A DNA stretch of 64,000 nt from Clostridium facile (GCF_014297275.1 NZ_JACOQK010000001.1:62001-126000), one strand, 5' to 3'. Shown: positions 43,382 to 53,026, counted from the first letter of the stretch. Made by a program: numbers and translations. Notes: generated from the letters alone by a model not told the origin.

Positions 43382-43474
43382 GATGGAACGGACAATGGTG
43401 CTGGTGGTGTAAAAGATATAGTTGATAAACTTTTTGCCCATACTTATCCGAGCTTTCAATTCGATAAATATTAA
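43382..43474 (+). pseudogene. Possible C-terminal gene remnant
   Basis: On the plus strand one frame reads a protein-like tail (GAGGVKDIVDKLFAHTYPS then FQFDKY) ending at a TAA at 43472-43474. It has no start codon or ribosome binding site, and it runs antisense to the upstream extension of the 82-residue frame. It may be the remnant of a deleted gene or chance. Confidence 0.2.
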
Positions 43475-43568
43475 TCCTTTTACAATTGCGAGAAGTTATT
43501 CATATATCTTGCTATATTCTTTAAAAGAAGTTATTTTGGTGTATTATTATAAAGTTGTAGTTTATAGG

Positions 43569-43600
43569 AAACGAGAACTGTGGAGCCACAGTTCTCGTTT
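43569..43600. terminator. Perfect inverted repeat, likely terminator
   Basis: AAACGAGAACTGTGG (43569-43583) and CCACAGTTCTCGTTT (43586-43600) form a 15-base perfect stem with a two-base loop. It lies 30 bases after the stop of the minus-strand ACT gene. Runs of T are short on both sides. Confidence 0.65.
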
Positions 43601-43629
43601 TGTGATTCTATTTAATAATAGCTGAAAAA

Positions 43630-44064
43630 TTATACCAATTCAGCTAGTTCATGTTGGCAGATTAATTTGACGCCATTTTGGGTTAAAATTTTAGCGGCCC
43701 CGTCGGTATCGTTAACGCGGAAGATCATATAAGCTTTATCCGCTTTTTTGATAGTAAAGGAATAGGAATATTCCAAATTAATTTGGTTTTCTCCTAAAAT
43801 TTCGAGTATTTTCATCAGACTTCCCGGTTTGTTGGACATTTCAACTGCCAATACTGGAGTGATGGAGAATACATAGCCGGATTCTTTTAAAACACAGGCT
43901 GTTTTGTGCATATCATCAACAATAATACGCAAGATCCCAAAGTCCTCTGCATCTGCCAGAGATAGGGCACACATATTAATATTATTTTCATTTAATAACT
44001 TGGTAAATTCGGAAAGCTGTCCAGGTTTATTTTCCAAAAATACAGAGATTTGTTTCGCTGTCAT
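43630..44064 (-). CDS. Tandem ACT-domain protein
   Basis: A 144-residue cytoplasmic protein made of two ACT domains (about 3-70 and 72-142; QISVFLENKPGQLSEF and AVEMSNKPGSLMKIL start each). ACT domains bind small ligands, often amino acids. This arrangement is a common partner of phenylacetate-CoA ligase genes in anaerobes, as here: it follows paaK by 23 bases on the same strand. It probably senses an aromatic amino acid or its product. ATG at 44064 has AAAGGAGAGAGACC upstream. Confidence 0.88.
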   Translation of the reverse strand: MTAKQISVFLENKPGQLSEFTKLLNENNINMCALSLADAEDFGILRIIVDDMHKTACVLKESGYVFSITPVLAVEMSNKPGSLMKILEILGENQINLEYSYSFTIKKADKAYMIFRVNDTDGAAKILTQNGVKLICQHELAELV

Positions 44065-44087
44065 AACGGTCTCTCTCCTTTTTCATT

Positions 44088-45389
44088 TTAATATAAGTTA
44101 CGTTTGTCAATTACACGTACCGCTTTTCCCTCACTACGGGTAATTGTTTTTGGAGCAACCAGTTTTACGATGGCGTAAATGCCTAACATTGCTTTTAATG
44201 CATCTATCAATTCTTTTTCCCTTGCGGATACTTCTGAAAGGGCATCGGAGAACATTTCTGGTGTCATTTCCACCAAGACTTCCAGTTTATCGCTGTTATT
44301 TTCCCGGCTTACTATAATTTGGTAGTTTGCTGGATATCCTCTATTCAACAATACAGTTTCGATCTGGGATGGGAATACATTCACGCCTTTTACAATCAAC
44401 ATATCATCGCTGCGGCCCATTGGCTTGGTCATTTTTACATGGGTTCTGCCGCAAGGACATTTTTCATGGGACAATACACAAATATCACGAGTGCGGTAAC
44501 GGATCAATGGAAATGCTTGTTTGGTAATACTGGTAAATACAAGTTCCCCTTTTTCACCATCTGGCAGGACTTCTCCTGTATTAGGATCAATTACTTCTGC
44601 GATAAAATGGTCCTCATTAATATGCATACCGGTTTGGGCTTCACATTCAAATGAAACTCCAGGTCCAGAAATTTCTGTTAAACCATAAATATCATATGCT
44701 TTAATATGTAATTTTTGCTCAATATCACGGCGCATTTCTTCTGTCCATGCTTCCGCGCCAAAAATACCTGCTTTTAATTTAATTTGATCCTGTAAGCCCC
44801 TTTCACAGATGCTTTCTGCCAGATAAGCGGCATAAGATGGAGTACAACACAAAATAGTAGAACCCAAATCACACATAAACTGAATCTGGCGTTCGGTATT
44901 GCCAGAAGACATTGGTAGAGTTAAGGAACCTACTTTATGGGAACCTCCATTTAATCCAGGGCCACCTGTAAATAACCCATATCCGTAACATACATGGACA
45001 ACATCCTCTTTTGTGCCTCCGGCAGCCATAATGGCACGGGCACAGCAGTCTTCCCAAAGGTCAATATCATGTTGTGTGTAAAAAGCAACTACTCTTCTAC
45101 CAGTAGTACCACTGGTAGATTGAATTCTGACACAATCCTCCAATGGGGTTGCCAGCAAACCATATGGATAGGCATCCCGCAAATCTTGTTTTGTAATAAA
45201 TGGAAGTTTGTGTAGATCTTTAATTGATTGAATATCATCAGGAGTAATTCCTTTTTGTTCCATTAAATTCCGGTAATAAGGGACGTTTTTATAAACGTGT
45301 TGAACGGTTTGAACCAAACGCTCATTTTGCCATGCAGTAATTTGTTCCCGAGAGGCGCATTCAATCTCAGGTTGGTAATAATTTGGCAT
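44088..45389 (-). CDS. paaK: Phenylacetate-CoA ligase
   Basis: A 433-residue AMP-forming acyl-CoA ligase of the PaaK type, which activates phenylacetate (or related aryl acids such as indoleacetate) to its CoA thioester. The AMP-binding motif is STSGTTGRRV (about 94-103), followed by YGLTEISGPG (about 235-244) and the C-terminal lid with FPSQIE and ITRSEGKAVRV. The start is placed at ATG 45389 (MPNYYQPEIE), with AAAGGA nine bases upstream; two earlier in-frame ATGs lack spacing. It is in an operon with the ACT-domain gene. No indolepyruvate oxidoreductase genes adjoin, unlike many anaerobes, so the aryl-acid source is unclear. Confidence 0.92.
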   Translation of the reverse strand: MPNYYQPEIECASREQITAWQNERLVQTVQHVYKNVPYYRNLMEQKGITPDDIQSIKDLHKLPFITKQDLRDAYPYGLLATPLEDCVRIQSTSGTTGRRVVAFYTQHDIDLWEDCCARAIMAAGGTKEDVVHVCYGYGLFTGGPGLNGGSHKVGSLTLPMSSGNTERQIQFMCDLGSTILCCTPSYAAYLAESICERGLQDQIKLKAGIFGAEAWTEEMRRDIEQKLHIKAYDIYGLTEISGPGVSFECEAQTGMHINEDHFIAEVIDPNTGEVLPDGEKGELVFTSITKQAFPLIRYRTRDICVLSHEKCPCGRTHVKMTKPMGRSDDMLIVKGVNVFPSQIETVLLNRGYPANYQIIVSRENNSDKLEVLVEMTPEMFSDALSEVSAREKELIDALKAMLGIYAIVKLVAPKTITRSEGKAVRVIDKRNLY

Positions 45390-45623
45390 GGTAATCATTC
45401 CTTTCATTTCAATATTTTATGTTTTGACCAATCGGTCCATTCGACTAGTTGTATTATAGCATTTTATGTGAAAAAGGTAAATCATTTTACAGTAAAAATC
45501 GACATTAAAATTTTGTTTATTTTGATGGGAATCAAATGGGACAAGATACCATATCCATAGATTATGGAGAAAGGAGGGGGATAAACATCAAACATTAACA
45601 GATAGTATAGATTTATAATAAAA

Positions 45624-45651
45624 AACAGGCAGAAAAAACTGCCTGTTAGAA
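45624..45651 (-). terminator. Intrinsic terminator after araB
   Basis: AACAGGCAG (45624-45632) and CTGCCTGTT (45639-45647) form the stem; on the minus strand it is followed by a T-run. Confidence 0.85.
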
Positions 45652-45655
45652 GAGG

Positions 45656-47320
45656 TTATTTGTATTGCATTTTTATTTTTTTAAGCCGTTTCATTACTTG
45701 GTTTCCATCTTTGCCGAAATAATCATGAAGTTGTTGATATTCAGCAAAAAGGGAATCATATATAGTAGAATTTTTGAGGATTGGCTGGTAAACAACATCT
45801 TTTAGTTTCCCCAGTTTATGGGCAATTTGGTGAACATTATCATATCCAGTTCGTTTTGGATCAGCAGCTGCAATTCCAAAAATAGCACTACCCAATGCAC
45901 CAGATTGTGGGCTGCCAGAAATATGGATAGGACGCTTACAGACATCCGCATATATTTGCATAGTCATAGGGTCTTTTTCCGCAATACCACCAGCTGCAAT
46001 CAGATGATTCACTGGAACGCCAGCGGATTCAAATGCTTCTATAATTTGCCGTGTTCCATAAGCGGTTGCCTCAATTAAGGCGCGATAGATTTCTTCCGGT
46101 TTGGTGAGCAGTGTCATTCCTACAATAAGGCCACTTAAATCAAAGTCCATCAATACAGAACGGACGCCGTTCCACCAGTCAAGAGCAATTAATCCGCTTT
46201 CTCCAACCCGTAATTTTTCTGCCTTAGAACGCAGAAATTGATGGATATTTATTCCTTGCTTATTTGCCTGTTCATAGTAAGAAGCAGGCAAGCAATTCTT
46301 AACAAACCAAGAAAAATGGTCACCTACACAGCTTTGGCCAGCTTCATATCCGAAATATCCAGGAAGAATTCCATTTTTTACAATACCACAAGTACCCGGT
46401 ACCCCCATTTCTTTCTCAGATAGCAACATATGACAGGTGGAAGTGCCCATAATCATTAACATTGTTCCAGGTCCATCAATTTTACACGCTGGGACGGATG
46501 CGTGGGCATCAATAATGCCAATTGCTACTGCTGTATCTGGGGAAAGTCCAGTCTTTTCAGCAACTTCTGATGTAATTGTTCCCGCGCAGCCTCCTAAAGG
46601 ATGAATATCGGTACTCAGCTTTTCCTCTACCACAAATTCCATTTTAGGGTCAAGGGATTTGAAAAAGTCATGGGAAGGGTATCCATTTGTATGATGATAT
46701 AACCCTTTGTATCCTGCGTTGCAAGCACTTCTGGCTTCTACGCCAGTTAACTGCCATACAATCCAGTCTCCAGCTTCTAAGATACGGTCACAGGTATCAT
46801 ACACTTCTGGCGCCTCTTTGACAATTTGCATAATTTTTGGAATCATCCATTCACTGGAAATTTTTCCACCATAAAGGGGAAGCCATGGTTCTTCCATTTT
46901 CTCTGCAGTTTGATTTAATTGGTCAGCATAGGGTTGCGCTGCATGGTGTTTCCATAACTTTACATATGCGTGAGGATTTTGTGCAAATTCTGGAAGGAAA
47001 CATAGAGGGGTTCCATCTGCTGTAGTAGGAAGAATGGTACAAGAAGTAAAATCGACACCAATCCCTACAATATCTTTTGGATTGACCTGGGAAATCGTGA
47101 TTACTTCCCGAATCGTAGCATACAAACCGTTTAAATAGTCCTGGGGATGTTGTAATGCCCAACTTTCCCCTAATTTTACCCCACATGGAAGTTCTGTTTC
47201 CATTACTTGATGGTCATAATCATAAATACTGGTTGCCAGCTCTTCGCCTGTGTGGATATCAATCAATAAGGTGCGTACAGATAGGGAACCATAGTCTAAA
47301 CCAATTGCATATTTTGCCAT
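45656..47320 (-). CDS. araB: Ribulokinase (FGGY kinase)
   Basis: A 554-residue FGGY-family sugar kinase closest to AraB, which phosphorylates L-ribulose to L-ribulose 5-phosphate in L-arabinose catabolism. Features include IGLDYGSLSVRTLLID at the N terminus, GVDFTSCTILP, DAHASVPACKI, the phosphate-binding IMGTSTCHM and the C-terminal AAGGIAEKDPMTMQIYADV. Length matches AraB (about 550). The frame is open earlier, but ATG at 47320 has an AAGGAGGTC site. araA and araD are not adjacent. L-arabinose often accompanies L-rhamnose in pectin side chains, which fits the surface rhamnosidases, though the link is inference. Confidence 0.9.
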   Translation of the reverse strand: MAKYAIGLDYGSLSVRTLLIDIHTGEELATSIYDYDHQVMETELPCGVKLGESWALQHPQDYLNGLYATIREVITISQVNPKDIVGIGVDFTSCTILPTTADGTPLCFLPEFAQNPHAYVKLWKHHAAQPYADQLNQTAEKMEEPWLPLYGGKISSEWMIPKIMQIVKEAPEVYDTCDRILEAGDWIVWQLTGVEARSACNAGYKGLYHHTNGYPSHDFFKSLDPKMEFVVEEKLSTDIHPLGGCAGTITSEVAEKTGLSPDTAVAIGIIDAHASVPACKIDGPGTMLMIMGTSTCHMLLSEKEMGVPGTCGIVKNGILPGYFGYEAGQSCVGDHFSWFVKNCLPASYYEQANKQGINIHQFLRSKAEKLRVGESGLIALDWWNGVRSVLMDFDLSGLIVGMTLLTKPEEIYRALIEATAYGTRQIIEAFESAGVPVNHLIAAGGIAEKDPMTMQIYADVCKRPIHISGSPQSGALGSAIFGIAAADPKRTGYDNVHQIAHKLGKLKDVVYQPILKNSTIYDSLFAEYQQLHDYFGKDGNQVMKRLKKIKMQYK

Positions 47321-47563
47321 GGCTTTTGACCTCCTTTTTCGGCTCTTTTTCATTTTATTATAACAGTCTTTGAAATAATCGTCAACGAAAAACAAACCGA
47401 TTTTGTTTTTGTTTTTATAATAATATTGTGTATTTGTTATAATATTTTATTTCATATAAAAAAATTATAGGAATTTCATTGGAAAAAATGAGAATAATTT
47501 CTTTTTTTATCGACTAATTTATGATATAATAAAATTGTCAATCCAAATAGGAGTGAAGATAGA

Positions 47564-48508
47564 ATGAAATTATTAACAAATCTGCAAAATAAAATGAAGC
47601 AGGGAATCCATTTAAAACATACAAAAATATCCTGGTACGCTTTGACAAGATTAATTTTATTTTTGATTTTAATTATACTTGTGGTTACACTGGCTTGTAC
47701 TTCTTGTGTGTCAAATTTACATAGCAAGTCTTTATCAAAACAATTAGCTGGATTGCAGGTGGATTTATCGGATACTCAAAAGGAGTTGGAAAAGTATTCA
47801 AAAGCCAATTTGTCAGAAGGCTTCCCTTATCAAACAAAATATCCTGACCTTTATGTGAAGGATGTTCAAGAGAAGAAAGATGCGGATCAAAAAGTCGTAT
47901 ATCTGACTTTTGATGATGGGCCATCGAAATATACCACCCAAACGTTGGATTTGCTGGACCGTTACAATGTAAAAGCTACTTTTTTTGTCGTCAATTATGA
48001 TTCGGATCAATCAACCCAACTTTACAAAGATATTGTGCAACGTGGTCATAGTTTGGGAATCCATACAGCAACCCATGAATATAAAACCATTTATGCGTCA
48101 GTCGATGATTATTTAGAGGATTTTAATACGATTTACCAACATTTAAAAACAGTTACTGGACAAGAACCTACATTATTCCGCTTTCCAGGCGGTAGTATTA
48201 ACTCATATAATACGACGATTTATCGCCAGTTAATTGCCGAGATGCAGCGCCGTGGCTTTACCTATCACGATTGGAATGTGGACTCAGGGGATACTAAGAA
48301 AAATGCAACCCCTCAATCCATCCATGACAATGTAGTTTCCGCTGTAATGCAGAATAATAAATCTGTGGTACTGCTTCATGACAGTGATACAAAAGGAAAC
48401 ACAGCTCAGGCTTTGGAGAGTATTATTGTGGATTTACAAGCTGCTGGATATGAGTTCCGGGCACTTGATGATACCGTAAAACCATTCCATTTTACAGACC
48501 CAGAATAA
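47564..48508 (+). CDS. Membrane-anchored polysaccharide deacetylase
   Basis: A 314-residue CE4-type deacetylase. An uncleaved hydrophobic segment (about 28-50) anchors it with the catalytic domain outside; a coiled linker (about 52-85) follows. NodB motifs in order: TFDDGP (catalytic base and metal Asp), HTATH (metal His pair), RFPGGS, DWNVDSGD and LLHDS. Likely substrates are peptidoglycan GlcNAc or MurNAc. ATG at 47564 follows AGGAGTGAAGATAGA. Single gene with a terminator; no adjacent glycan-synthesis genes. Confidence 0.9.
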   Translation: MKLLTNLQNKMKQGIHLKHTKISWYALTRLILFLILIILVVTLACTSCVSNLHSKSLSKQLAGLQVDLSDTQKELEKYSKANLSEGFPYQTKYPDLYVKDVQEKKDADQKVVYLTFDDGPSKYTTQTLDLLDRYNVKATFFVVNYDSDQSTQLYKDIVQRGHSLGIHTATHEYKTIYASVDDYLEDFNTIYQHLKTVTGQEPTLFRFPGGSINSYNTTIYRQLIAEMQRRGFTYHDWNVDSGDTKKNATPQSIHDNVVSAVMQNNKSVVLLHDSDTKGNTAQALESIIVDLQAAGYEFRALDDTVKPFHFTDPE

Positions 48509-48550
48509 CAACTTGGAAAGATTACTTTAGAGAAATATTAATGGTATTTA

Positions 48551-48591
48551 ACACAAAACAGGTATCCCTAGTTGGAATACCTGTTTTGTGT
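48551..48591. terminator. Intrinsic terminator after the deacetylase gene
   Basis: ACACAAAACAGGTAT (48551-48565) pairs with ATACCTGTTTTGTGT (48577-48591). It lies in the convergent gap before argD and could also serve the minus strand. Confidence 0.8.
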
Positions 48592-48635
48592 ATTGTAGAA
48601 AATAAAAGTGTTTTGAGATAGCAATACGAAGATAT

Positions 48636-49811
48636 TTATGATACAGTTAATACTTTTATTAAGATTTCTAGACCTTGTTCCAGCTCAGATTCAGTTATAG
48701 TCAATGGGGGAAGCAGACGGATTTTTTCCTTTGCGGTTAATACCATCAATCCATTTTGCATACATTCTACTGCAACTTCTCCAGCTTTTTTGTTTTTCAG
48801 GCTAATACCCAACATCAACCCCATTCCTGTAATACCAACAACTTCTGGAATATCCTGCAAGGATTTTCGGATAAGATGTCCTTTTTCTTTTACCTGCTGG
48901 AATAAGGAATCTGTCATATAGTCCATTACTACATTTGCCCCGGCGCATACAATCGGGTTTCCCCCAAATGTGGAGCCATGGTCTCCTGGTTTTAGAACAG
49001 AAGAATAAGCCTCGTCCATGAGAATTGCTCCAATTGGTAAACCTCCACCAAGACCCTTTGCCAGAGTTACAATATTGGGATGTATATCATATTGTTCACA
49101 GCATAATAAACTGCCAGTACGTCCCATTCCGGTTTGCACTTCATCTACAATAAAAGCAATATCGTTTTGTTTGCAGAGTTTTTCTACGGCTTTGATATAA
49201 TCCTTTTCCATTGGGTTGACGCCGCCTTCCCCTTGGATCAATTCGCACATAATCCCACAAACAGAACCATCTAACTTTTCCTGTAAATCTGTAAGATCAT
49301 TTGCTTTTGCGTACCGGAATCCTTCGGTAAAAGGGAAGAAATATTGGTGGAAATGTTCCTGCCCTGTTGCTTCTAGAGTAGCAATGGTACGACCATGAAA
49401 GGAATTCACCAATGTAATAATGGTAGAACGTCCGGATCCATATTTGTCATAGCTATATTTTCTTGCTATTTTAATAGCGCCTTCATTTGCCTCCGCTCCA
49501 GAATTGCCGAAAAAGACTTTGGAGAAACCAGTGCGGTTGATTAATTTTTCAGCTAATGTGATACAGGGCTCAGAATAGTATAAATTGGATACATGGTTTA
49601 AATTTTCCGCCTGTTTTGCAACAGCTGTATACCATTTTTGATTGCTGAATCCTAAAGAATTTACCCCAATTCCACTGGTAAAATCAATATAAAATTTATC
49701 TTGATAATCTTTACAGGTTGCGTTTGCCCCTTTTTCAATGCAGAGATCAAACCGTCCATAGGTGTTTGCGATATATTGTTTGTCTTTTTGTTTTAAGTCA
49801 ATTGGATTCAT
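48636..49811 (-). CDS. argD: Acetylornithine aminotransferase
   Basis: A 391-residue PLP enzyme (class III aminotransferase) converting N-acetylglutamate semialdehyde to N-acetylornithine in arginine synthesis. Motifs: FFGNSGAEANEGAIKIAR, FHGRTIATL, DEVQTGMGRTG and TLAKGLGGGLPIGA with the PLP Lys, then STFGGNP. Length is normal. Two adjacent ATGs (49814 and 49811) are possible; AAAGGGGG is better spaced for 49811. Last gene of argCJBD, 13-16 bases after argB. Confidence 0.93.
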   Translation of the reverse strand: MNPIDLKQKDKQYIANTYGRFDLCIEKGANATCKDYQDKFYIDFTSGIGVNSLGFSNQKWYTAVAKQAENLNHVSNLYYSEPCITLAEKLINRTGFSKVFFGNSGAEANEGAIKIARKYSYDKYGSGRSTIITLVNSFHGRTIATLEATGQEHFHQYFFPFTEGFRYAKANDLTDLQEKLDGSVCGIMCELIQGEGGVNPMEKDYIKAVEKLCKQNDIAFIVDEVQTGMGRTGSLLCCEQYDIHPNIVTLAKGLGGGLPIGAILMDEAYSSVLKPGDHGSTFGGNPIVCAGANVVMDYMTDSLFQQVKEKGHLIRKSLQDIPEVVGITGMGLMLGISLKNKKAGEVAVECMQNGLMVLTAKEKIRLLPPLTITESELEQGLEILIKVLTVS

Positions 49812-49827
49812 CATAATCCCCCTTTTG

Positions 49828-50700
49828 TTATCCGATTAACATGGTTCCAATTCCTTCATTGGAGAATATTTCTATCAAAGCGGAATGTTGTACACGACCA
49901 TCAATAATAAAAACTCGATCAACTCCACGACGGACAGCCTCCACACAGCAATCCACTTTTGGAATCATACCACCCGAAATAATCCCTTGCTTGGTTAAAG
50001 AAGGGACTTCACTTGCTTTTACAACAGGAATTAAGGTAGAATCATCATCTTTATCCCGCAATAAGCCACGAATATCAGTCATTAAAATCAGATTTTTAGC
50101 ATGAAGGGCAGAAGCGATTTTAGAAGCGGCAGTATCTGCATTGACATTATAAACATTCCCTTCGTTATCTGTGGCAACAGTAGAAATAATTGGGATATAG
50201 CCACAGTTTAAGGTATCATTGATAATATCGGTATTTACCTCTACAATATCACCTACGTATCCTAAATCCTCTTCCGTATCCGCTTTTCTGGCAACTAACA
50301 TTTTACCATCAATTCCACATAGTCCAATTGCTTTCCCTCCATGTTGAGAAAGCAGGCTTACTAAATCCTTATTTACTTTGCCTGCCAAAACCATCTGGAC
50401 GATTTCAGCTGTTTCTTTATCTGTATACCTTAAACCATTGACAAAGCGGGATTCCTTTCCCACTCTTTTTAACATACCGCTGATTTCTGGACCACCACCA
50501 TGCACGACAACTACTCGAATACCAACTAATGAGAGCAGTACAATGTCCCGCATAACAGAATCTTTTAACTGTTCGTCAATCATGGCATTCCCACCGTATT
50601 TGATGACAATGGTTTTATTGTAATATTTTTGAATATAGGGCAAGGCGTCAGTTAATACCTGCGCCTTTGCACTGTTTGAAATATCTTTAATCCGTTCCAT
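49828..50700 (-). CDS. argB: Acetylglutamate kinase
   Basis: A 290-residue amino-acid kinase that phosphorylates N-acetylglutamate, the second committed step in arginine synthesis. Motifs: IVIKYGGNAM (about 31-40) and VVVHGGGPEIS (about 63-73), and a C-terminal IISGGMIPKVDCC. An N-terminal helix (about 1-20) precedes the core, as in hexameric arginine-inhibited enzymes, so feedback inhibition is likely. ATG at 50700 lies 3 bases after the argJ stop, with AGGAGCTAAAAC upstream. Confidence 0.95.
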   Translation of the reverse strand: MERIKDISNSAKAQVLTDALPYIQKYYNKTIVIKYGGNAMIDEQLKDSVMRDIVLLSLVGIRVVVVHGGGPEISGMLKRVGKESRFVNGLRYTDKETAEIVQMVLAGKVNKDLVSLLSQHGGKAIGLCGIDGKMLVARKADTEEDLGYVGDIVEVNTDIINDTLNCGYIPIISTVATDNEGNVYNVNADTAASKIASALHAKNLILMTDIRGLLRDKDDDSTLIPVVKASEVPSLTKQGIISGGMIPKVDCCVEAVRRGVDRVFIIDGRVQHSALIEIFSNEGIGTMLIG

Positions 50701-50703
50701 GTT

Positions 50704-51939
50704 TTAGCTCCTGTATTCTCCATTGATTTTTACATATTCATAGGTTAAGTCGCATCCCCAAGCAGTAGCCTGTTGATCGCCATCGTGCATGTTGACAATA
50801 ATCCGCACTTCATCCCCAGACAGGATAAAGTTTGCTTGTTCTTCTATAAATTCTACCCCACGTCCATTTTTACAGACCAGGATATCTTTGGTATGGTTGG
50901 CGAGTTTTACACTGATTTTATTGATGTCAAAATCGCCTTCCGTATAGCCGATCGCACAGAGGATACGTCCCCAGTTGGCATCTTCTCCAAACACAGCTGC
51001 TTTAAACAGGCTAGATGTAATCACAGATTTTGCTACTGCTTGTGCCAAAGATTCGGTAGGGGCATGGGTAACAACACATTCTATTAATTTGGTAGCGCCT
51101 TCTCCATCCGCTGCCAACACTTTGGAAAAATGCTGCAATACAACGTATAAACCGTTTAAAAACGCTTCGTAGTCCTCATTTTCCTCTGTAATTTCTGGAT
51201 TACCAGCTTTGCAGTTGGTCATAATGGTCAAAGTATCATTGGTGGAAGTATCACCATCAACACTAATCATATTATAGGTACGGTCTACTACATATTTTAG
51301 TGCTTTTTGCAACATGGGCACACTGATGTTGACATCAGATGAGAGAAAACATAAAAGGGTCGCCATGTTAGGATGGATCATACCGCTTCCTTTTGCCATA
51401 CCACCAATATGGCATGGTACGCCGTGAACCATAAATTCGATAGCAAATTCTTTTGGGATGGTATCGGTTGTCATAATCGCTTTAGCTGCATTTAAATGGC
51501 CTGATTCCTCTAATTGATCGACTAGTTCAGGAATATGCTCTTGGATTGGTTCGATCGGAAGGATCTCCCCAATGACACCAGTGGAGGAAACAATCACATC
51601 TTCTGGTTTTACTTTCATAGCTTCTGCTGCTAGTTCACACATTTTCCATGCTTTTTCTTCCCCATCTACATTACAGGTGTTGGCATTGCCGCTATTCACA
51701 ATAATTGCTTGTGCAATCCCGTTTTCCAAGTTTTTTTGGTCAATGATAATTGGGGCGCCTTTTACTTTATTTTGGGTATAACATCCAGCAGCGTGACATG
51801 GGACATCGGACAATACAGCACCAAGGTCTAATTTTGATTTGTTTTTCCGGATTCCACAGTGGACACCTGCAGCTTGAAATCCTTTTACAGCACAAATGCC
51901 GCCTTCTATTACTTGATAGTTGCTAAATTTAATATCCAT
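50704..51939 (-). CDS. argJ: Bifunctional ornithine acetyltransferase / N-acetylglutamate synthase
   Basis: A 411-residue enzyme that recycles the acetyl group from N-acetylornithine to glutamate and often also uses acetyl-CoA. The precursor self-cleaves at the conserved Ala-Thr bond in HPNMATLLCFL (about residues 183-193), whose Thr becomes the nucleophile. Other family blocks are GGICAVKGFQAAGV, TGVIGEILPIEPI and FGEDANWGRI. Length is normal. With argJ present an ArgE deacetylase is not required. ATG at 51939 has AGGAGAAAATT upstream, 15 bases after argC. Confidence 0.95.
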   Translation of the reverse strand: MDIKFSNYQVIEGGICAVKGFQAAGVHCGIRKNKSKLDLGAVLSDVPCHAAGCYTQNKVKGAPIIIDQKNLENGIAQAIIVNSGNANTCNVDGEEKAWKMCELAAEAMKVKPEDVIVSSTGVIGEILPIEPIQEHIPELVDQLEESGHLNAAKAIMTTDTIPKEFAIEFMVHGVPCHIGGMAKGSGMIHPNMATLLCFLSSDVNISVPMLQKALKYVVDRTYNMISVDGDTSTNDTLTIMTNCKAGNPEITEENEDYEAFLNGLYVVLQHFSKVLAADGEGATKLIECVVTHAPTESLAQAVAKSVITSSLFKAAVFGEDANWGRILCAIGYTEGDFDINKISVKLANHTKDILVCKNGRGVEFIEEQANFILSGDEVRIIVNMHDGDQQATAWGCDLTYEYVKINGEYRS

Positions 51940-51954
51940 AATTTTCTCCTATTC

Positions 51955-52995
51955 TTAAAATGCTGGTGGGATAAAGTCTAATCCAGTATCTTCTGGTATC
52001 CCCATCAATAAGTTCATATTTTGGATTGCTTGGCCCGCTGCACCTTTTACCATATTGTCAATGGTAGAAACTACAATCAGGCGATTAGTACGGGGATCCA
52101 AATGGAGTGAAATATCACAGTAATTGGAGTATTTCACATTTTTTAAATTTGCAGTAGTACCTTTTGGCAGGACACGAACAAATTTTTCGGTTTGATAAAA
52201 TTTTCTATATAGGCTGTGGATCTCTTCCAATGCCATTGGTTCAGTTAAATTGAGATACATCGTGGAGACAATCCCACGATTGACCGGTAATAGATGAGGG
52301 ACAAAAGTAACCGTACAATTTTGTCCAGCCAGACCGGATAAAGTTTGCTCAATTTCAGGGGTATGACGGTGAGAAGCCACCTTATAAGGGGAAAATGCTT
52401 CATTGCAGTCAGGATAATGGGTTGTTTGGCTCAATCCTCTACCTGCACCAGTCACACCAGATTTGCTGTCAATAATAATGGAATTACAATCCACTTTTCC
52501 TGTTTGGATAATAGGAGCTAACCCCAAGCTAATACTGGTTGGGTAACATCCTGGATTTGCTATTATTTTAATGTTGTCCGCTAATTTTCGGTGAAGTTCG
52601 GGAATAATATAGGCGGATAATTCATGTAATTCTGGTTTTTGATAACTAAGTTGATACCATTCTTCATAGTCCTTAGGGTCTGTTAAACGAAAGTCAGCCC
52701 CTAAATCAATCAAATATTTATTTTGTTCCACACATTTTTCTGCGATTAACTCGCTTAGTCCATGGGGAAGGGAAGCAAAAATAACGTCACTTTTTTGGAT
52801 GGCGGTATCTTCATCACATAATACCATATTGCATGTTTGTGCAAAGTTTGGATAAACATCTTGTATATTTTGATGCTCAAAGCTAACAGAGCTAATAGCA
52901 CTTACAGTAACATTTGGATGGGTGAGCAGCAATCTCAACAACTCTGCTCCTGCATATCCGGTTGCTCCAATAATTCCAACTTTCATTTTGTCCAC
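51955..52995 (-). CDS. argC: N-acetyl-gamma-glutamyl-phosphate reductase
   Basis: A 346-residue NADPH-dependent dehydrogenase making N-acetylglutamate semialdehyde. It has the nucleotide-binding KVGIIGATGYAGAELLRLL at the N terminus, the catalytic Cys in NPGCYPTS (about 150-157) and TGAGRGLS. First gene of argCJBD. Start choice: GTG at 52995 sits nine bases after AAAGGAG, while the frame's TTG (53004) is too close to that site and ATG 52986 is farther (18 bases). The promoter and repeated operator-like motifs lie upstream at about 53027-53152. Confidence 0.94.
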   Translation of the reverse strand: MDKMKVGIIGATGYAGAELLRLLLTHPNVTVSAISSVSFEHQNIQDVYPNFAQTCNMVLCDEDTAIQKSDVIFASLPHGLSELIAEKCVEQNKYLIDLGADFRLTDPKDYEEWYQLSYQKPELHELSAYIIPELHRKLADNIKIIANPGCYPTSISLGLAPIIQTGKVDCNSIIIDSKSGVTGAGRGLSQTTHYPDCNEAFSPYKVASHRHTPEIEQTLSGLAGQNCTVTFVPHLLPVNRGIVSTMYLNLTEPMALEEIHSLYRKFYQTEKFVRVLPKGTTANLKNVKYSNYCDISLHLDPRTNRLIVVSTIDNMVKGAAGQAIQNMNLLMGIPEDTGLDFIPPAF

Positions 52996-53026
52996 TTGTT
53001 CCAACTCCTTTAGTTTCTATTGAAGA

